Shown here: piece after piece, positions 57,353-64,000 of the stretch
Layout of the letters: every line of letters starts with the position of its first letter
Numbering within the stretch: the first letter of the stretch is position 1
Assembly: GCF_001667265.1 (NCBI RefSeq)
Contig: NZ_LZHW01000032.1
Coordinates: 1-64,000, forward strand
Length of the DNA stretch: 64,000 nucleotides
DNA from: Mycobacterium sp. ACS4331
GTDB lineage: Bacteria > Actinomycetota > Actinomycetes > Mycobacteriales > Mycobacteriaceae
Reading direction: 5' to 3'
The notes under the pieces: model-generated
What the model was told of the DNA's origin: nothing
Database searches by the model: none
What the model saw: only the letters and a program-made list of their open reading frames with translations
Made by a program: the position numbers and the translations under genes

Positions 57353-57755
57353 AATCGTTCATCGAGCCTAACTTCTCGAGTTCCGCGGAGAACAGCATCC
57401 GGTCGAAATAGCACCGCTCCAGGATCAGTCCGTCGCCGTCGAAGCCGAACAGGTTGACGCTGAGCATGTCGAAGGCGGTGCCGGGACACGTCGTCCTGGT
57501 TTCGACGACCAGTCCATCGGCTGAATGGAAGATGCCCTCGGCCGTGTACTGCAGCCTCGGCAACTCCTCCCACTGCCGCAGGATCATCTGCCGCACCGCC
57601 TCATCCCCATCAAAGATCATTGCGGTGGGGACGATCTCGTACCGAGGACGGGTGAAGGTGGCCATGATCGCCTCGAGGTCCCGTTCGTTCTCGGCCGCAA
57701 TATGCCGCAGCACGAGTTCTTCGCGACGCCGATGAAGCTCGGTGGGCCCGCTCAT
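57351..57755 (-). CDS. SnoaL-like / NTF2-fold protein
   Basis: 134 residues from ATG 57755 (ATGA overlap with the DUF35 gene); the frame to 57989 is discarded. LHRRREELVLRHIAAENERDLEAIMATFTRPRYEIVPT, then GDEAVRQMILRQWEELP, and a GDGLILERCYFDRMLF strand. Typical SnoaL/ester-cyclase-like profile. Last gene of the minus operon beginning at 61885. Confidence 0.82.
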   Translation of the reverse strand: MSGPTELHRRREELVLRHIAAENERDLEAIMATFTRPRYEIVPTAMIFDGDEAVRQMILRQWEELPRLQYTAEGIFHSADGLVVETRTTCPGTAFDMLSVNLFGFDGDGLILERCYFDRMLFSAELEKLGSMND

Positions 57756-58156
57756 GCGGGCTCGAACGTCGGCAGATTCCGGCCGTCGGGCAGCGCCGTC
57801 CACGCCAGCCGGACAGCATCGCCGACGGCCGGCGGCCGACCGAAGACGTTGGACATGATCCTGGCCCCCTCCTCGAGATCCACCAGCACCACGGAGTACG
57901 GCACCTTGTCCGCGAGTGCCGGCAACGCCGGGCGATGATGCACGCTCACCGCGTACACCACGCCCCGCCCCGACAAGCGCTCCCAGCACAGTTCGTCATG
58001 ACCGCAGTGCGGACAGACGAAACGCGGGTACCAGACCAGCCGAGCGCACGCGGCACATCGCTGCATGTGCAGTTCACGATCTGCGGTGGCGGCCCAGAAC
58101 GGCGCCGACACCGCGGTGGGCTCGGGGACGGGGATGACGGGTTCGGTCGAGGTCAC
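57752..58156 (-). CDS. Zn-ribbon OB-fold (DUF35) protein, partner of thiolase-fold aldolase
   Basis: 134 residues from GTG 58156, overlapping the thiolase-fold stop. Complete zinc ribbon CAACARLVWYPRFVCPHCG (four Cys), then an OB-fold (GRGVVYAVSVHHRP, PYSVVLVDLEEGARIMSNV). A second pair of the type also seen at 5401/6579; here the order is thiolase-fold first. Confidence 0.88.
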   Translation of the reverse strand: MTSTEPVIPVPEPTAVSAPFWAATADRELHMQRCAACARLVWYPRFVCPHCGHDELCWERLSGRGVVYAVSVHHRPALPALADKVPYSVVLVDLEEGARIMSNVFGRPPAVGDAVRLAWTALPDGRNLPTFEPA

Positions 58157-59322
58157 AGCGTCGCCTCCGTTCCGAGGATCACCGTCGACGTGGCCGACAG
58201 CACGCCGCCGGTGCCGTGGGCCAGCGCGATCTGGGCATCCGCCACCTGGCGGCCACCTCCCTCGCCGCGCAGCTGACGAGTCGCCTCGACCAGCAGGAAC
58301 GCCCCGAACGCGCCGGGATGGGTGTACGCAAGCCCCCCACCCGTCGTCTGGCCGGGCAACTCTCCTCCCGGGGCGAGAGCACCGCCGCCGACAAACGGCC
58401 CGCCTTCGCCCTTCTTGCAGAACCCGAGGTCCTCCAGTGCGAGCAGAACGGTGATGGTGAACGAGTCGTACAGCTGCACGACGTCCACGTCGTCGGGCGT
58501 GACTCCGGCGGCGGCGAACGCCGCGGGTCCGGAGATCGCACCGGGGGTGACGGTGAGGTCGGGCATCTGCGAGATCATCGCGTGCGAAGCTGCCGACGCC
58601 GCCCCGAGCACGAAGACCGGGGGCTTCGCCAGAGTCCGCGCCCGCTGAGCACTGGTCACGACGATGGCGCCGGCGCCGTCCGTCACGAGGCAGCACTCGA
58701 GCTTATGCACCGGTTCGGCCAGATACCCCGAATTCAGAACATCATCGACGGTGATCGGATCACGCAGGTGGGCCCTGGGATTGCGAGCGGCCCAGGTGCG
58801 TGTGTCGACCGCGATCTGGGCCAACTGTTCGGGGGTGGTGCCGAACTCGGCCATATGCCGATTCGCCGCGAGCGCGTAGGCGCTGATCGGCAACATCACA
58901 CCGAACGGCGTCTCCCACTCGAGGCGCTCCGGCGTCGCGAACACCCCGAGTCCCTTCTCGCCCCGCCTGCGCGCGGCGCGCGGGGTGGAGGCGTACACGA
59001 TCACGACGGTTTCGGCCAGGCCCGCGGCGATCGCCGCAGCGGCGTGCTCGACGTACAGCCCGTAACTTGCGCCGCCGGTCTGGGTGGCGTCAGTGAATCG
59101 CGGTGTGATCCCGAGATATTCGGCGAGTTCGACAGAGTGCATCAGGGTGCCGCCGGTGCAGGTGCACAGGCCGTCGACATCGCGCAGCGTCAATCCTGCG
59201 TCGGCGAGTGCCGCGCGGATCACCCTGGCCTCCAGCTCCCGCAGTGGCACGTCGATGATCCCCTCGGGGGACACCTCGTCGGCGACCCCGACAACGGCGG
59301 CGGAACCTCTGACACCCGTCAC
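58153..59322 (-). CDS. SCP-x/Ltp2-like thiolase-fold protein (probable aldolase)
   Basis: 389 residues from GTG 59322. AAVVGVADEVSPEG start, TGGASYGLYVEHAAAAI where the nucleophilic Cys motif would lie (no Cys), LYDSFTITVLLALEDLGFCKKGE in place of the HDCF motif, and GGLAYTHPGAFGAFLL near the C-terminus. The conserved Tyr and missing Cys match Ltp2-type retro-aldolases that need a DUF35 partner, which is the next gene. Activity is inferred. Confidence 0.82.
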   Translation of the reverse strand: MTGVRGSAAVVGVADEVSPEGIIDVPLRELEARVIRAALADAGLTLRDVDGLCTCTGGTLMHSVELAEYLGITPRFTDATQTGGASYGLYVEHAAAAIAAGLAETVVIVYASTPRAARRRGEKGLGVFATPERLEWETPFGVMLPISAYALAANRHMAEFGTTPEQLAQIAVDTRTWAARNPRAHLRDPITVDDVLNSGYLAEPVHKLECCLVTDGAGAIVVTSAQRARTLAKPPVFVLGAASAASHAMISQMPDLTVTPGAISGPAAFAAAGVTPDDVDVVQLYDSFTITVLLALEDLGFCKKGEGGPFVGGGALAPGGELPGQTTGGGLAYTHPGAFGAFLLVEATRQLRGEGGGRQVADAQIALAHGTGGVLSATSTVILGTEATL

Positions 59323-60815
59323 CGGCTGACCTCCTCACTGAACAGTGCACGCAGTCCCGGCTGACTCACCTTCAGCGACGGCGTGCGCGGCAACTCATCG
59401 ACCACGATCAATCGCGCGGGCACCTGGTAGCGCGGCACCCGCTCGCGCAGGTACTCCAACAGTTCCCCGGCTTCCACGGTGCTGCCGTTGGCCAGTTCCA
59501 CCGCCGCCACCGGGACCGCTCCCAGCCGCTGATCGGGCATCCCCGTCACCCCGGCGTCACGCACGGCTGGATGATCACGCAGCGCCGCCACGATGTCGGC
59601 TGGGGCGACCTTGAACCCGCCGCGGACGATCACGTCGTCGGTGCGACCGTCGACATACACGAAACCGTCGTCGTCGACACGGCCGAGGTCGGTGGTGCGC
59701 ACCCACTCACCGCCCCTGGTGCGCACCTCGATGCGGCCCTGCTGGCCGGGACCACACTCGGTGTCGTCATCGGTTGACACGATGCGGATCTCGCGACCCC
59801 GCTGGGGCCTGCCCACACTGCCGCGCTTCGCCTTCGCCCACGTCCGGTGCAGCTCGAGGTTCCAGCCGGCCACACCGCCGGCGAACTCGGTTGCGCCATA
59901 GGACGGCAGGACCGCGACGTCGTATCGCTGTTCGAACGCCTCCTGAACGGCCACCGGCAGGTGCGCGGTCCCCGATGTCACAACCTGCACGCTGGCGAAC
60001 GCCGCCGGATCGACGTCGGCGTCGAGGATCATCGCCAGAGCCGACGGCACCAGGCTCACCGCACGGGGTTGATGACGTTGCACCAGGTCGACGAAATCCA
60101 TCACGCGGAACCGCTCGAGCAGCGCGATCCTGCGGCCCTCACAGATGTTCAAGAGGGTGCGGAACAGCCCGGACATGTGCACCAGCGGCGAGCTCACGAT
60201 CGCCACCCCCGTACGCAGTCGCGGTGTCGTGTCCACCGATCCCGAGTAGTGCGCGCCGGCGGCAGCCACCGTGTTCTCGAAATCACGGTAGGACAACGGG
60301 ATCCGCTTCGGCGGACCGGTGGTGCCGCTGGTCAGCATCTCGACTGCGACACCGTCGGGCTCGCACCGGAACGGGCCCGGCCCCGGCGCGGTCAGGCCGG
60401 GCCGCAGGGACACCTCGGGCGGCGCGTCTGCGACCACCAGGCCCAGCGCGCCCGCCGCGGCCCGCTCGACACCCGGGCGCTTCCAGTCCTCCTCGACGGC
60501 GATGACGGCCGCGAGCCTCAGTTCGGCGATGTCCGCGCTCAACCCCGCGTCTCCGTGAGCGGCGTTGACGGTCACCACGGTCGCTCCCGACAGGAGGACC
60601 CCGATGAGCGCGGCCACCAGGGCCGGCTGGTTGCGCAGCACCACACCGATGGGCGCACCCCGTCCCAGTCCCGCTGCGCCGAGCCGCTGTTCGACGCCCG
60701 TGGCGATCGCATGCACCGCACGCCAGTCGGTCCACACCCCCTCCGACTCGATCGCGGGCGCATCCGGATCGAGGGTGAGCACGGTCCGGAGCCGGTCGGC
60801 GAGATGGTCGCTCAA
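59319..60815 (-). CDS. Acyl-CoA synthetase / AMP-dependent ligase
   Basis: 498 residues from TTG 60815, overlapping the LLM stop. ATP-binding loop EMLTSGTTGPPKRIPLSY at about residue 160, PSYGATEFAGGVAGWN (A5), TDLGRVDDDGFVYVDGRTDDVIVRGGFKV (A7-A8), and a C-terminal lysine (LPRTPSLKVSQPG). Activates a carboxylic acid to its CoA ester. Somewhat shorter than long-chain FadD proteins. It is the only AMP-ligase in the window. Confidence 0.9.
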   Translation of the reverse strand: MSDHLADRLRTVLTLDPDAPAIESEGVWTDWRAVHAIATGVEQRLGAAGLGRGAPIGVVLRNQPALVAALIGVLLSGATVVTVNAAHGDAGLSADIAELRLAAVIAVEEDWKRPGVERAAAGALGLVVADAPPEVSLRPGLTAPGPGPFRCEPDGVAVEMLTSGTTGPPKRIPLSYRDFENTVAAAGAHYSGSVDTTPRLRTGVAIVSSPLVHMSGLFRTLLNICEGRRIALLERFRVMDFVDLVQRHQPRAVSLVPSALAMILDADVDPAAFASVQVVTSGTAHLPVAVQEAFEQRYDVAVLPSYGATEFAGGVAGWNLELHRTWAKAKRGSVGRPQRGREIRIVSTDDDTECGPGQQGRIEVRTRGGEWVRTTDLGRVDDDGFVYVDGRTDDVIVRGGFKVAPADIVAALRDHPAVRDAGVTGMPDQRLGAVPVAAVELANGSTVEAGELLEYLRERVPRYQVPARLIVVDELPRTPSLKVSQPGLRALFSEEVSR

Positions 60816-61885
60816 GCCGGGGCCGCCACCAGCGCGGCCGTCGCCGGGATCACCTCTTCGGCGAAGAGTTTCATCGACTCGTACACCTTGGTTCGATCCA
60901 TCGCGCCGCCGCGCGACATGCGCAGCATGATGTTGCGCCAGCCCATGTCGATCACCGTCTGCATCTTGCCGAGGATGCGGTCGGGGTCCCCCATCAGCGT
61001 CAGATGGGAGTTCAGCACCTGTTCATAGCTCTGCTTGTCGTGCTTCTCGAACCAGTCCGAGTACGCCTTGTAGTCCGCCGGGATGTCACCGCCGCGTTCG
61101 AAGGGGTTGGAGTATTTGCGGTGCGTCTCGATGGACAGTTCGACGCTGTCCCTCGGGTAGCTGCGCGCGAACGCGTCGTCGTGGTGGCAGAAGGCGTTCA
61201 GCAGCGCCCACACGTTCTCCGTGGCGGCCTCGAGGCCCTTCTTGGACTGCGTCTCCAAGTAGATGTCGAGCGCGCCCTGCAGATCCGGGTCAACGGTGTA
61301 GGGGTTGCCGATGATGGCCCCGAATCCCTTGTCCGCCAGCCATTCGAAACTCGACGGGGTCTTCATCACCGTGCCCCACACCGGTATCGGCCGCTGAACG
61401 GGTCGCGGGTATATGGTGACGTCCTCGATCTGGAAATACTTTCCCTCGTAGCTCACGTTCTCCTGGGTCAGCAGCAGGTTCACGATCTCCAGGCACTCCT
61501 GATACCGGCCGGTGGCCTCATCCATCGGAATGCCGAAACCCTTGAACTCATGGGCCTGATAGCCCCTGCCGAAGCCGGCGTCGAAGCGACCACCGGAGAG
61601 CACATCGACCATCGCGATGCGCTCGGCCAGCTGTATCGGTTCGTGGAACGGGCTGACCATGCACGCCGTGCCGATGCGGATGCGCTCGGTCTGCGCGGCG
61701 ATCGCCGCGGCAATCAGGGGGAGGTCGGCAAGCATCCCGTAGGGCGAGAAGTGATGCTCGGCCAGCCAGACCTGGTCGTAACCGAGCTCTTCGGCCCACC
61801 GCGCCTCCTCCAGGACGTTGGCGAGAACCTGCTGGTCGGTGAGGTGGTTCGGCTTGTCGCCGAGGATGAACACGCCAAACTTCAT
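60812..61885 (-). CDS. LLM class flavin-dependent oxidoreductase
   Basis: 357 residues from ATG 61885 with AGGAG seven bases upstream; the frame continues to 62953 but that part is antisense to MaoC. MKFGVFILGDKPN start, GYDQVWLAEHHFSPYG, RIRIGTACMVSPFHEPIQLAERIAMVDVLSGGRFDAGFGRG. Alkanal/bacterial-luciferase-type (FMN or F420) fold. Possibly a monooxygenase on the substrate. Divergent from MaoC-TetR across the best operator. Confidence 0.9.
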   Translation of the reverse strand: MKFGVFILGDKPNHLTDQQVLANVLEEARWAEELGYDQVWLAEHHFSPYGMLADLPLIAAAIAAQTERIRIGTACMVSPFHEPIQLAERIAMVDVLSGGRFDAGFGRGYQAHEFKGFGIPMDEATGRYQECLEIVNLLLTQENVSYEGKYFQIEDVTIYPRPVQRPIPVWGTVMKTPSSFEWLADKGFGAIIGNPYTVDPDLQGALDIYLETQSKKGLEAATENVWALLNAFCHHDDAFARSYPRDSVELSIETHRKYSNPFERGGDIPADYKAYSDWFEKHDKQSYEQVLNSHLTLMGDPDRILGKMQTVIDMGWRNIMLRMSRGGAMDRTKVYESMKLFAEEVIPATAALVAAPA

Positions 61886-61938
61886 GTCGAAGCTCCTGGA
61901 AGAACTATTTGCAGTTACTGCGACTATATTGCACGATC

Positions 61939-61961
61939 GAACATATATCGTCAAACTGTTC
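61939..61961. promoter_or_regulatory. Candidate operator GAACA-N13-TGTTC (perfect arms)
   Basis: Between the LLM operon (minus) and the MaoC-TetR operon (plus), 23 nt before the TTG start of MaoC. Being the cleanest copy and directly ahead of the TetR operon, it is consistent with autoregulation. Confidence 0.6.
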
Positions 61962-61984
61962 AACAGATGATCCTGGAGGTTTCG

Positions 61985-62833
61985 TTGCCCCTCACCACCG
62001 AAGCCGTGGGCACCGCACTCGAACCGACGACGTTCGCGTGGACGGAGACCGACGTGCTGCTCTACGCGCTCGGCGTGGGCGCCCGTCCGCCCGCTGAACT
62101 GACGCTCCTCGACGAAAAGCACGGCCCCGCAGTCCTGCCCACGTTCGCCCTCCTTGCCAACTGGTGGGCGGTCAAGGACCTCAGGGCCACTCTCGGCCTC
62201 GGTTCCCATCCGATCGTGCACGGCGGGCAGTCGCTGGTCGTGTCGCGCCCATTGGAAGCCCGCGGTGAGGTGACGGTGACCGGTGAGGTCACCGCGATCT
62301 GGGACAAGGGCAGGCACGCATCGGTCGAGGTGACGACGCGGGGCACGGACGCAGACGGAGAGGTGTTCGTCGCCGTCGGCCAGACGATGGTGCTCGGTGG
62401 CGGCGGATTCGGCGGCGAGCGCGGGCCCGCCGCCGGCGAGGATCCCGACACCTCCCCCGACGTCGTCGTCGACGACGAGGTGCGGCCCGAGCAGGCGGCG
62501 ATCTATCGACTGAGCGGTGATCGCAACCCGCTGCACATCGACCCGGCCGCCGCGCGCAAGGCCGGCTTCGACGATGTGTTCCTCCACGGGTTGTGCACGT
62601 TCGGTTTCGCGGCGCGCGCACTGGTGAACAGCATCGGCAACGGAGACCCGTCGACGTTGCGGTCGATCAGCTGCCGCTTCGCCAAGCCGGTCGTGCTGGG
62701 CACCCCGCTTCGCACTGAAGTGTGGCGCAGCGCCGACCGCGTGCGGTTCCGCACCTGCCAGGGGGGCAGCGTCGCCCTGTCCTCCGGCACCGCGACCGTG
62801 ACGTCCTCCGACACCGCGACCCCGGCGGGATGA
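61985..62833 (+). CDS. MaoC-type (R)-specific enoyl-CoA hydratase
   Basis: 282 residues from TTG 61985, chosen for the GGAGG ribosome site five bases before it and the usual N-terminus; an ATG at 61967 is in frame but has none. Two hotdog halves: residues about 1-150 are the substrate-binding half, and about 165-250 carry the hydratase-2 motif YRLSGDRNPLHIDPAAARKAGFDD...LHG with catalytic Asp and His. Same layout as the C-terminal domain of 17-beta-HSD type 4 and ChsH3-like enzymes. Canonical, unlike the crotonases here, so a good candidate for the main hydration step. Confidence 0.9.
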   Translation: MPLTTEAVGTALEPTTFAWTETDVLLYALGVGARPPAELTLLDEKHGPAVLPTFALLANWWAVKDLRATLGLGSHPIVHGGQSLVVSRPLEARGEVTVTGEVTAIWDKGRHASVEVTTRGTDADGEVFVAVGQTMVLGGGGFGGERGPAAGEDPDTSPDVVVDDEVRPEQAAIYRLSGDRNPLHIDPAAARKAGFDDVFLHGLCTFGFAARALVNSIGNGDPSTLRSISCRFAKPVVLGTPLRTEVWRSADRVRFRTCQGGSVALSSGTATVTSSDTATPAG

Positions 62834-63462
62834 CGACCGTGGACCAGCGCCGAGTGCGGGGCCAGCGCAACCGAGGGGCCCTGATCGCCGCCGCCATCGA
62901 CCTGTTCGAGGCCGATGGTTACGAATCGACCACGGTGGAACAGATCTCGGCACGCGCCGGAGTTTCGCCGCGCACGTTCTTCCACCACTTCGCAGCCAAG
63001 GAGGACATCCTGTTCGACGGCTACGTCGACCGCCTCGATGAGGCGACGCGCAGGTTCCGGGCCTCCACGTCGGGGTCGCTCTGGGGCGCGCTGGCCGAGG
63101 CGTCCGCGTCTGTGGCGGAGGCCATCAGCTCCCAACCCGGGATCTTTCTCGTGCGCGCCCGGTTCTACGCGCGTCATCCCGCCCTGCGTGCCACCCGACT
63201 GCGCATCAACGACGACTGGATCGAGAAGATGACAGAGGAGGCCGCGCGCCGATTGGGCACCGACCCCGGCACCGACCTGCGCCCACGTCTCGCGGTCAGT
63301 GTCGTCAACGGAGCCAACCGCGCCGCGATCGACACCTGGGTGGCCGGCGACGGGGCCGGTGACCTGGTCGCATCGATGGCGGAGGCAGTCCAGCTGCTCC
63401 ACCCGTCGATCACCAGGATTGAGCGCCTCATCAGAGCAGAACGGAGCCGTCGTGTCGGGTGA
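62830..63462 (+). CDS. TetR/AcrR family transcriptional regulator, probable regulator of the cluster
   Basis: 210 residues from ATG 62830 (ATGA overlap with MaoC). N-terminal HTH: RGALIAAAIDLFEADGYESTTVEQISARAGVSPRTFFHHFAAKEDIL (residues about 14-60), then an all-helical ligand domain. The only transcription factor I recognise in the window. Its operon carries the perfect GAACA-N13-TGTTC site, and similar sites precede almost every other operon, so a single repressor responding to a CoA thioester intermediate is a reasonable inference. Confidence 0.92.
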   Translation: MTTVDQRRVRGQRNRGALIAAAIDLFEADGYESTTVEQISARAGVSPRTFFHHFAAKEDILFDGYVDRLDEATRRFRASTSGSLWGALAEASASVAEAISSQPGIFLVRARFYARHPALRATRLRINDDWIEKMTEEAARRLGTDPGTDLRPRLAVSVVNGANRAAIDTWVAGDGAGDLVASMAEAVQLLHPSITRIERLIRAERSRRVG

Positions 63463-64000
63463 ACGGCGGCTGGCCGTCGTCACAGGCGGCGCACGGGGCA
63501 TCGGTGAGGCCATCGTCGCCGAACTCGTGGCGGCGAACCATCGCGTGGCTGTCGTCGATGTCAACGCCAAGGCGATCGCACGCACCCGGGAGACCGAGTC
63601 CGCGCGGGCGGGATGGGTTGTGCCCGTGGAGCTGTCCATCACCGACCGGAACGCCGTCGAACGCGAACTGGCCGAGCTGGCCAGCGAACACGGTCCGATC
63701 AGGACACTGGTCAACAACGCTGGGATGACTCTGCCCGCAACGTTTCTCGATCAGACCGACGACGACTGGGACCGCATCCTGGCCGTCAACCTCACGGGCA
63801 CCTTCATCATGGCGCAGGTGGCGGCGCGCCAGATGGTCGACGCCGGTGGCGGCGCGATCGTCAACATCAGCTCGGTGTCCGCACACGGCGTGCGCACCGG
63901 CCCGCCCGCCTATGCGGCCGCCAAAGCCGGTGTCGAGGGGCTCAGCCGGCTGATGGCGGTGCAGCTCGGACCCCGTGGCGTCCGGGTGAACACGGTGGTC
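63452..64000 (+). CDS. SDR family oxidoreductase, partial (cut by right edge)
   Basis: 183 residues from GTG 63452, overlapping the TetR end by 11 bp and continuing out of the window. TGGARGIG, NNAGMTLP, Ser (NISSVSAHG), Tyr/Lys (YAAAKAGV) and RVNTVV at the edge. FabG-like dehydrogenase, presumably the last visible gene of the MaoC-TetR operon. Confidence 0.88.
   Translation, partial: MSGERRLAVVTGGARGIGEAIVAELVAANHRVAVVDVNAKAIARTRETESARAGWVVPVELSITDRNAVERELAELASEHGPIRTLVNNAGMTLPATFLDQTDDDWDRILAVNLTGTFIMAQVAARQMVDAGGGAIVNISSVSAHGVRTGPPAYAAAKAGVEGLSRLMAVQLGPRGVRVNTVV

Noticed and set aside
61885..62953. N-terminal extension of the LLM gene (713 codons)
   Set aside because: The extension is antisense to MaoC and the start of TetR; ATG 61885 has a ribosome site and the family N-terminus.

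Overview
The window looks like chromosome from a high-GC actinomycete, almost certainly a Mycobacterium/Mycolicibacterium. The support is a six-gene mceA-F operon, a giant Asn/Gly-rich MPTR-like repeat protein, several leaderless promoters with TANNNT -10 boxes, frequent GTG/TTG starts, tight ATGA/GTGA gene overlaps, and an expanded acyl-CoA/P450 gene repertoire. I see no tRNA, rRNA, IS element, phage gene or CRISPR array.

Layout. (1) 1-3659, minus: a secreted non-PPE repeat protein running off the left edge, with a canonical Crp-type palindrome 60 nt upstream. (2) 4001-9344, minus operon: SDR, Rieske oxygenase, OB-fold protein, thiolase-fold aldolase, amidohydrolase. (3) 9411-13060: a crotonase, divergent from SRPBCC plus an acyl-CoA dehydrogenase (ACAD) pair. 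(4) 13164-20604: mceA-F with no yrbE permease genes, preceded by a possible 22-codon leader ORF. (5) 20617-31431: two P450s, a small secreted protein, four CoA-transferases (one tandem), a small OB-like protein with a thiolase-fold partner, a VOC protein. (6) 31455-44421: SnoaL/VOC/DUF3237 operon, two more ACAD pairs, aldehyde dehydrogenase, two hotdog proteins, ferredoxin, a degenerate phosphotransferase, SDR, a second amidohydrolase. (7) 44438-57298: P450, SMP-30 lactonase, SDRs, five crotonases, a seventh ACAD, a nitronate monooxygenase-like protein, a fused 2-oxoacid dehydrogenase E1 and a free lipoyl domain. (8) 57351-64000: a third aldolase/OB-fold pair, AMP-ligase, LLM flavoprotein, MaoC hydratase, TetR regulator, and an SDR cut by the right edge.

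How it fits together. Genes from about 4 to 64 kb read as one catabolic island for a large hydrophobic molecule, possibly polycyclic or branched (steroid- or terpenoid-like by analogy): uptake (Mce), oxygenation (three P450s, ferredoxin, Rieske), CoA activation (AMP-ligase, four CoA-transferases), dehydrogenation by heteromeric ACADs, hydration (MaoC), alcohol oxidation (SDRs), retro-aldol release of side chains (three aldolase/OB-fold pairs) and ring or ketone cleavage (atypical crotonases, amidohydrolases, lactonase). The substrate cannot be read from the sequence.

The most notable observation is a recurring 23-bp imperfect palindrome, GAACA-N13-TGTTC. I found it by eye at the head of nearly every transcription unit between 9.3 and 62 kb (12 intergenic regions, 13 sites), often 22-24 nt before a start codon. 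The perfect copy precedes the MaoC-TetR-SDR operon, so the TetR protein at 62830 is the best candidate regulator. Together these look like an undescribed single-regulator catabolic regulon with its own incomplete mce system.
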